Below, piece after piece: positions 5,111-6,608 of a DNA stretch of 6,608 nt. A model generated the notes under the pieces. The model ran no database searches. It was not told the DNA's origin and worked only from the letters and a program-made list of their open reading frames with translations. Source of the DNA: JBOFOR01 sp051654865 (GTDB lineage Bacteria; Bacillota; Clostridia; Peptostreptococcales; Peptostreptococcaceae); NCBI GenBank assembly GCA_051654865.1, contig JBOFYV010000027.1, forward strand, positions 1 to 6,608. The letters are read 5' to 3'. A program made the translations under genes and the position numbers. Each line of letters opens with the position of its first letter. Within the stretch, counting starts at the first letter, position 1.

Positions 5111-5554
5111 ATGACTACTAAAAATAAAATTAAGCTTGGACTAGATATCGGTAAAATTAGGCATATTATATCTAGAAAGATAGATGCAGCTATAATAAAA
5201 GCCGTTGATAATAATCTAACTGTTGCTCAAGCTTATGCCATAGATTTTATTATGTTAGAGGGTAGGGATAAAGACCTTTTTCAAAAAGATTTTGAAAAAG
5301 GCTTTGATCTTAAACGTTCTTCTATAAGTCTTATGCTAAATAATATGGAAAAAAATGATTTAATTCAAAGAGTTCCAGTTTCAGAAGATGCTCGTTTGAA
5401 AAAAATAGTGCTAACAGATAAAGCACATAAGCTTTATGAAAAGATTTCTCCAGCTATTGATTCAGTTGAAGATAGATTAAGTAAGGATATAACTGAAGAT
5501 GAATTAAAAGTATTTTATAAGGTACTTGATAAAATAAGAAATAATTTAGATTAA
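5111..5554 (+). CDS. MarR-family transcriptional regulator
   Basis: The product is 147 residues, the usual MarR length. An N-terminal dimerisation helix (about 10-34) is followed by the winged helix-turn-helix: LTVAQAYAIDFIMLEG (36-51), a helix ending in GFDLKRSSISLMLNNMEKNDLI (64-85) with the recognition helix at about 69-81, and a wing carrying the conserved D-x-R (D93, R95) in SEDARLKKIVLT. A long C-terminal helix pair completes the dimer interface. MarR proteins usually repress nearby efflux genes and release DNA on binding a toxic or phenolic ligand. The adjacent MATE gene and shared palindromes fit this. ATG 5111 follows AAGGAG (5097-5102) by 8 nt. It is transcribed separately from the pump because a terminator begins at its stop codon. 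Confidence 0.95.
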   Translation: MTTKNKIKLGLDIGKIRHIISRKIDAAIIKAVDNNLTVAQAYAIDFIMLEGRDKDLFQKDFEKGFDLKRSSISLMLNNMEKNDLIQRVPVSEDARLKKIVLTDKAHKLYEKISPAIDSVEDRLSKDITEDELKVFYKVLDKIRNNLD

Positions 5555-5585
5555 CCGTTTGGAGTTTGAAACGGTTTTATTTTTT
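5553..5585 (+). terminator. Intrinsic terminator after marR
   Basis: AACCGTTT (5553-5560) pairs perfectly with AAACGGTT (5569-5576) around an 8-nt loop, followed by a strong T-run to 5585. It overlaps the marR stop codon (5552-5554). It separates marR from the pump gene. Confidence 0.85.
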
Positions 5586-5592
5586 CGATAAT
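5566..5592 (+). promoter_or_regulatory. Possible promoter of the MATE gene
   Basis: TTGAAA (5566-5571) and GATAAT (5587-5592) are 15 nt apart, the same spacing as TTGACA to GATAAT before marR. The -35 falls within the terminator stem. The predicted operator begins one base after GATAAT. The short spacer and overlap make this tentative. Confidence 0.4.
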
Positions 5593-5593
5593 T

Positions 5594-5607
5594 GTTTTGT
5601 ACAAAAC
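5594..5607 (+). promoter_or_regulatory. Predicted MarR operator before the MATE gene
   Basis: GTTTTGTACAAAAC is a perfect 14-bp palindrome centred in the short region between the marR terminator and the MATE ribosome site, 23 nt before the start codon. The near-identical site before marR supports one regulator acting on both promoters. Confidence 0.7.
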
Positions 5608-5630
5608 TTAATTGATTTGAAGGAGTGCGT

Positions 5631-6608
5631 ATGAATAAAGAGTCTAATTTTACAGAAGGAAAAATTTTTTCACCATTATTAAAATTTGTTGTACCTATAT
5701 TAATGGCATTGTTTTTACAGACTATGTATGGTGCTGTTGATTTATTAATAGTTGGCCAATTTGGTAATGCAGCAGATGTATCAGCAGTTTCAACAGGAAG
5801 TCAGGTAATGATGGGTGTAACTGCAATGATTACAGGTCTTACTATGGGTATAACAATCTCAATAGGTCAAAAGCTAGGTGAAGGCAAAAGGGAAGAAGCA
5901 GGAAATGTTGTCGGGAGCGGTATTTCAATATTTGCTGTTATAGCTATAATAATGACTATCCTTGTTGTGACATTTTCATCATCTATTGCAAATGTTATGC
6001 ATGCACCAAAGGAAGCTTTTGATAGCACTGTAGCATATATAAGAATCTGTGCTATGGGATCAGTGTTTGTAATTTCTTACAATGTTATAGGTGGTGTGTT
6101 TAGAGGTCTTGGAGATTCTAAAACGCCTCTTATTACTGTTGGTATAGCATGTGTAGTAAATATAATTGGAGATTTAGTATTTGTGGGAGTTTTAAATATG
6201 GCTGCAACTGGAGCGGCATGTGCAACTATAATGGCTCAAGCTACCAGTGTAATTTTATCATTAATACTAATTAGAAGACGTGGACTTCCGTTTGAATTTT
6301 CACTAAAGAGTATAAAGTTCCATAAAAACTTAACAGCACAAATTATAAAATATGGTGCGCCAATAGCTCTACAAGATGTGCTTGTAAACTTGTCTTTCTT
6401 GGTGATTATGATGATAGGTAATTCTATGGGAGTAATTGCTTCAGCGGGGATAGGTGTTGCTGAAAAACTTGTTGGTTTTATAATGTTAATACCAATGGCA
6501 TTTGCTCAAGCGGTATCTGTATTTGTAGCACAAAACTATGGTGCTAAAAAACACCATAGAGCTAAGAAGGTATTGTTGTATTCTGTATTAACTTCTTTAT
6601 GTTGTGGT
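5631..6608 (+). CDS. MATE-family multidrug efflux transporter, 3' end cut by the window
   Basis: The reading frame is open for 326 residues to the window edge; MATE proteins are usually about 450, so roughly the last quarter is missing by truncation of the window, not mutation. The N-terminus (KIFSPLLKFVVPILMALFLQTMYGAVDLLIVGQFG) is the classic MATE helix 1-2 region. The conserved loop RGLGDSKTP is at 158-166, and YGAPIALQDVLVNLSF begins the second six-helix half. Hydrophobic helices alternate throughout, as in a 12-helix inner-membrane antiporter that uses a sodium or proton gradient to export cationic drugs or other toxins. ATG 5631 follows AAGGAG (5620-5625) by 5 nt. The upstream palindrome suggests repression by the neighbouring MarR. 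Substrate cannot be told from sequence. Confidence 0.95.
   Translation, partial: MNKESNFTEGKIFSPLLKFVVPILMALFLQTMYGAVDLLIVGQFGNAADVSAVSTGSQVMMGVTAMITGLTMGITISIGQKLGEGKREEAGNVVGSGISIFAVIAIIMTILVVTFSSSIANVMHAPKEAFDSTVAYIRICAMGSVFVISYNVIGGVFRGLGDSKTPLITVGIACVVNIIGDLVFVGVLNMAATGAACATIMAQATSVILSLILIRRRGLPFEFSLKSIKFHKNLTAQIIKYGAPIALQDVLVNLSFLVIMMIGNSMGVIASAGIGVAEKLVGFIMLIPMAFAQAVSVFVAQNYGAKKHHRAKKVLLYSVLTSLCCG

Overview
The window is strongly AT-rich and uses AGGAG-type ribosome sites with short AT-rich spacers. Its protein families (a short UvrA paralogue, a YtxH protein, a DUF1450-like protein, a MarR regulator and a MATE pump) fit a low-GC Firmicute, most likely a clostridium. Peptostreptococcaceae is my best guess from the look of the proteins, not a proven assignment. 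It reads as ordinary chromosome: there is no transposase, integrase, phage gene, tRNA, rRNA or CRISPR array.

Layout. 68-2584 (+) encodes an 838-residue UvrA-family ATPase that keeps both ATPase modules and the zinc cysteines but lacks the UvrB-binding insertion, so it is a UvrA2-like (class II) protein. A mismatched hairpin and a bidirectional terminator (2613-2696) separate it from a convergent two-gene minus-strand operon (3412 down to 2740) encoding a YtxH-like protein and a DUF948-like membrane-anchored coiled-coil protein. A divergent intergenic region leads to a 62-residue four-cysteine DUF1450/YuzB-like protein (3697-3885) with its own terminator. Next is a 562-bp segment (3972-4533) bounded by near-perfect 27-28 nt inverted repeats; it contains an operator-like palindrome and one gene for a 105-residue membrane protein (4147-4464). 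A 118-residue helical protein of unknown function follows (4680-5036). Last comes a drug-response module: marR (5111-5554), a terminator, and a MATE efflux gene (5631 to the window end, cut off).

How the parts may work together. The MarR regulator and MATE pump carry almost the same 14-bp palindrome (GTTTTGTACAAAAC, or one change from it) just downstream of a GATAAT -10-like sequence. This is the arrangement expected if MarR represses both itself and the pump. A second shared motif, TTCGCA-N12-TGCGAA, occurs upstream of the small membrane-protein gene and just after the UvrA2-like gene. Its right half, with a matching 12-base spacer, also sits at the first bases of the window upstream of the UvrA2-like gene. 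The UvrA2-like ATPase and the small membrane protein may therefore belong to one regulon under an unknown regulator. These regulatory links are inferred from sequence layout only.
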